A stretch of 64,000 nt of DNA from Mesorhizobium sp. CA8 (GTDB taxonomy: Bacteria; Pseudomonadota; Alphaproteobacteria; Rhizobiales; Rhizobiaceae): positions 62,001 to 126,000 of the forward strand of contig NZ_JAIUHG010000011.1 of the NCBI RefSeq assembly GCF_020164955.1. The letters run 5' to 3'. The notes beneath the pieces were generated by a model, which was not told the origin of the DNA, did not search any database, and saw only the letters and a list, made by a program, of their open reading frames with translations. The position numbers and the translations under genes are program-made. Position 1 is the stretch's first letter; the number at the start of each line of letters is the position of its first letter. This document shows, piece after piece, positions 62,978 to 64,000 of this stretch.

Positions 62978-63856
62978 ATGGAAATCCACGACATAAGTCA
63001 CCGTCGATCGAAAATCGGCGGCCACACGATATTTCTGCGGGAAGCAGGGCCGCCCGATGCTCCCGTCCTTCTTTTGCCACATGGCTACCCGTGCTCGTCT
63101 TACCAGTTCAGACGCCTGATGCCGGGCCTGGCCGATCGCTGGCGGACGGTAGCATTTGACTGGCCTGGATTCGGTTACAGCGACACACCGGATCTCGCCG
63201 AGTTCGACTATGATTTCAATGCTTATGCGAGGGTTCTCACTGACGTTGCCGATGCGCTGCATTTGGAGCGTTATGCGCTCTGGCTCCACGATTACGGTTC
63301 TCAGATCGGCCTCCGTCACGCGATAGCGCATCCAGACAGGATCGCGGGCCTGGTCATCCAGAACGGCGACATCTACGAGGACGTGCTCGGGCCGAAATAC
63401 GACACGATCAAAGCCTGGTGGGCGGACAAATCGGCAGAGAGGCACCGTCCGCTCGAGGAGGCGGTCAGCGAGGAGGGATTCCGCAAGGAGTTCATCGGCG
63501 AGGTCTCCGAGGAAGTCGCCAGCCACGTCCCTCCCGATCTGTGGAAGCTGCATTGGCCGCTCATGAACACACCGATCCGGAAGGCGGTGTCGGTCCGGCT
63601 GATGGAAAAGCTCGAGCAGAACATCGAATGGTTCCCGCGATACCAATCCTATCTGCGCGAGCACCGACCGCCGACGCTGATCGTCTGGGGACCGCAGGAC
63701 GGTTACATGCCCGAGCAGTCGGCGCTCGCCTATCGGCGCGATCTCCCGGATGCGGAACTCCACATCCTCGACGATGCCGGGCATTGGCTGTTGGAAACAC
63801 ATTTCGAGGAAGCCCTGCGGCTGGTGCGCGACTTCCTCTCGCGAACGCTGACGTAA
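62978..63856 (+). CDS. Alpha/beta hydrolase, haloalkane-dehalogenase/epoxide-hydrolase type
   Basis: A 292-residue alpha/beta hydrolase. The nucleophile is Asp105 in LWLHDYGSQIG, not Ser, with acid Asp241 (WGPQDGYMP) and His269 (DDAGHWLLETH), and the oxyanion HGYP at 35-38. An Asp nucleophile points to dehalogenase or epoxide hydrolase chemistry. The leader is AT-richer than its neighbours and carries dyads, and a small monooxygenase-like gene follows 42 bases on, so the two may be a transferred, inducible detox unit. Start ATG at 62978 with CGGAGA ribosome site. Confidence 0.86.
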   Translation: MEIHDISHRRSKIGGHTIFLREAGPPDAPVLLLPHGYPCSSYQFRRLMPGLADRWRTVAFDWPGFGYSDTPDLAEFDYDFNAYARVLTDVADALHLERYALWLHDYGSQIGLRHAIAHPDRIAGLVIQNGDIYEDVLGPKYDTIKAWWADKSAERHRPLEEAVSEEGFRKEFIGEVSEEVASHVPPDLWKLHWPLMNTPIRKAVSVRLMEKLEQNIEWFPRYQSYLREHRPPTLIVWGPQDGYMPEQSALAYRRDLPDAELHILDDAGHWLLETHFEEALRLVRDFLSRTLT

Positions 63857-63898
63857 GCACAGCTCTCTCCGCCAAATCCAGAACCCAAGGAGACAAAC

Positions 63899-64000
63899 AT
63901 GGCGACGAAACCAACCATCGCACGCATCTGGCGCGGCCGCACCCGTCGCGACGTCGCGAACAGCTACGAACCCTATTTGAAGGCAGAAGGCATTCCCCGC
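63899..64000 (+). CDS. Small ABM-like monooxygenase-fold protein (3' end outside window)
   Basis: The first 34 codons only, starting MATKPTIARIWRGRTRRDVA with 'YEPYLKAEGIPR'. The 'IARIWRG...Y..YL...GIP' pattern is that of a small antibiotic-biosynthesis-monooxygenase-like family common in rhizobia, which often sits beside hydrolase or regulator genes. AAGGAGACAAAC gives a strong ribosome site. The rest lies beyond the window, so nothing can be said of the active site. Confidence 0.6.
   Translation, partial: MATKPTIARIWRGRTRRDVANSYEPYLKAEGIPR

Overview
The window is about 64 kb of GC-rich DNA that reads as chromosome of an alphaproteobacterium of the Rhizobiales, most likely Mesorhizobium or a close relative. 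The grounds are the gene set (Yej peptide importer, membrane-anchored CycM-type cytochrome c, several SBP-first ABC operons, paired aromatic-degradation genes), the high GC with long antisense open frames, and several families of large extragenic palindromes typical of mesorhizobial genomes. No transposase, phage gene, CRISPR array, rRNA or symbiosis gene was seen. There is one tRNA, tRNA-Thr(CGT). Species assignment is inference.

Layout. 1-4.3 kb: housekeeping genes (3' end of nudC, a Dabb protein, pheA-kdsB, a membrane cytochrome c) plus a Phd/VapC toxin-antitoxin pair with a palindromic operator. 4.5-13.1 kb: a yejAABEF peptide/microcin-C-type ABC operon with two tandem binding proteins (Sec and Tat signals) and a PIN toxin-antitoxin pair spliced between the permease and ATPase genes. 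13.1-20.5 kb: ghrA-like reductase, small ATPase, lipoprotein, TPR-methyltransferase, a ligase-associated exonuclease plus ATP-dependent DNA ligase, and a single-pass membrane protein. 20.8-27.8 kb: tRNA-Thr, small genes, then an EF-hand protein, an ECF sigma factor with a CnrY/CnrX-like membrane pair, and DUF1800/DUF1501 export-type genes, the latter frameshifted.

27.9-54.2 kb is a catabolic region. A minus-strand operon encodes a phytoene-desaturase-like FAD protein, a MarR regulator and both subunits of an indolepyruvate-type 2-oxoacid:ferredoxin oxidoreductase. Next come a cyclase (kynurenine-formamidase fold), a second FAD paralogue and a full dipeptide-type ABC transporter. Then follows an aromatic acyl-CoA operon: a monooxygenase/Old-Yellow-Enzyme fusion of the 2-aminobenzoyl-CoA or salicylyl-CoA type, SDR, MarR, enoyl-CoA hydratase, acyl-CoA dehydrogenase and RidA. 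Next to it is a GntR-controlled unit with two class-V PLP enzymes and an amino-acid binding protein and permease. Two perfect copies of one palindrome mark the likely GntR operators. Together these genes suggest uptake and breakdown of an aromatic amino-acid-like compound through CoA thioesters; the CoA ligase and one transporter ATPase are not here.

54.5-64 kb: a minus-strand dppABCDF-type operon, a FadD-type acyl-CoA ligase with an unusual Lys/Ala-rich N-terminus, an ETF-beta lysine methyltransferase-like protein, a haloalkane-dehalogenase-like hydrolase behind a nested inverted repeat, and the start of a small monooxygenase-like gene cut by the window end.
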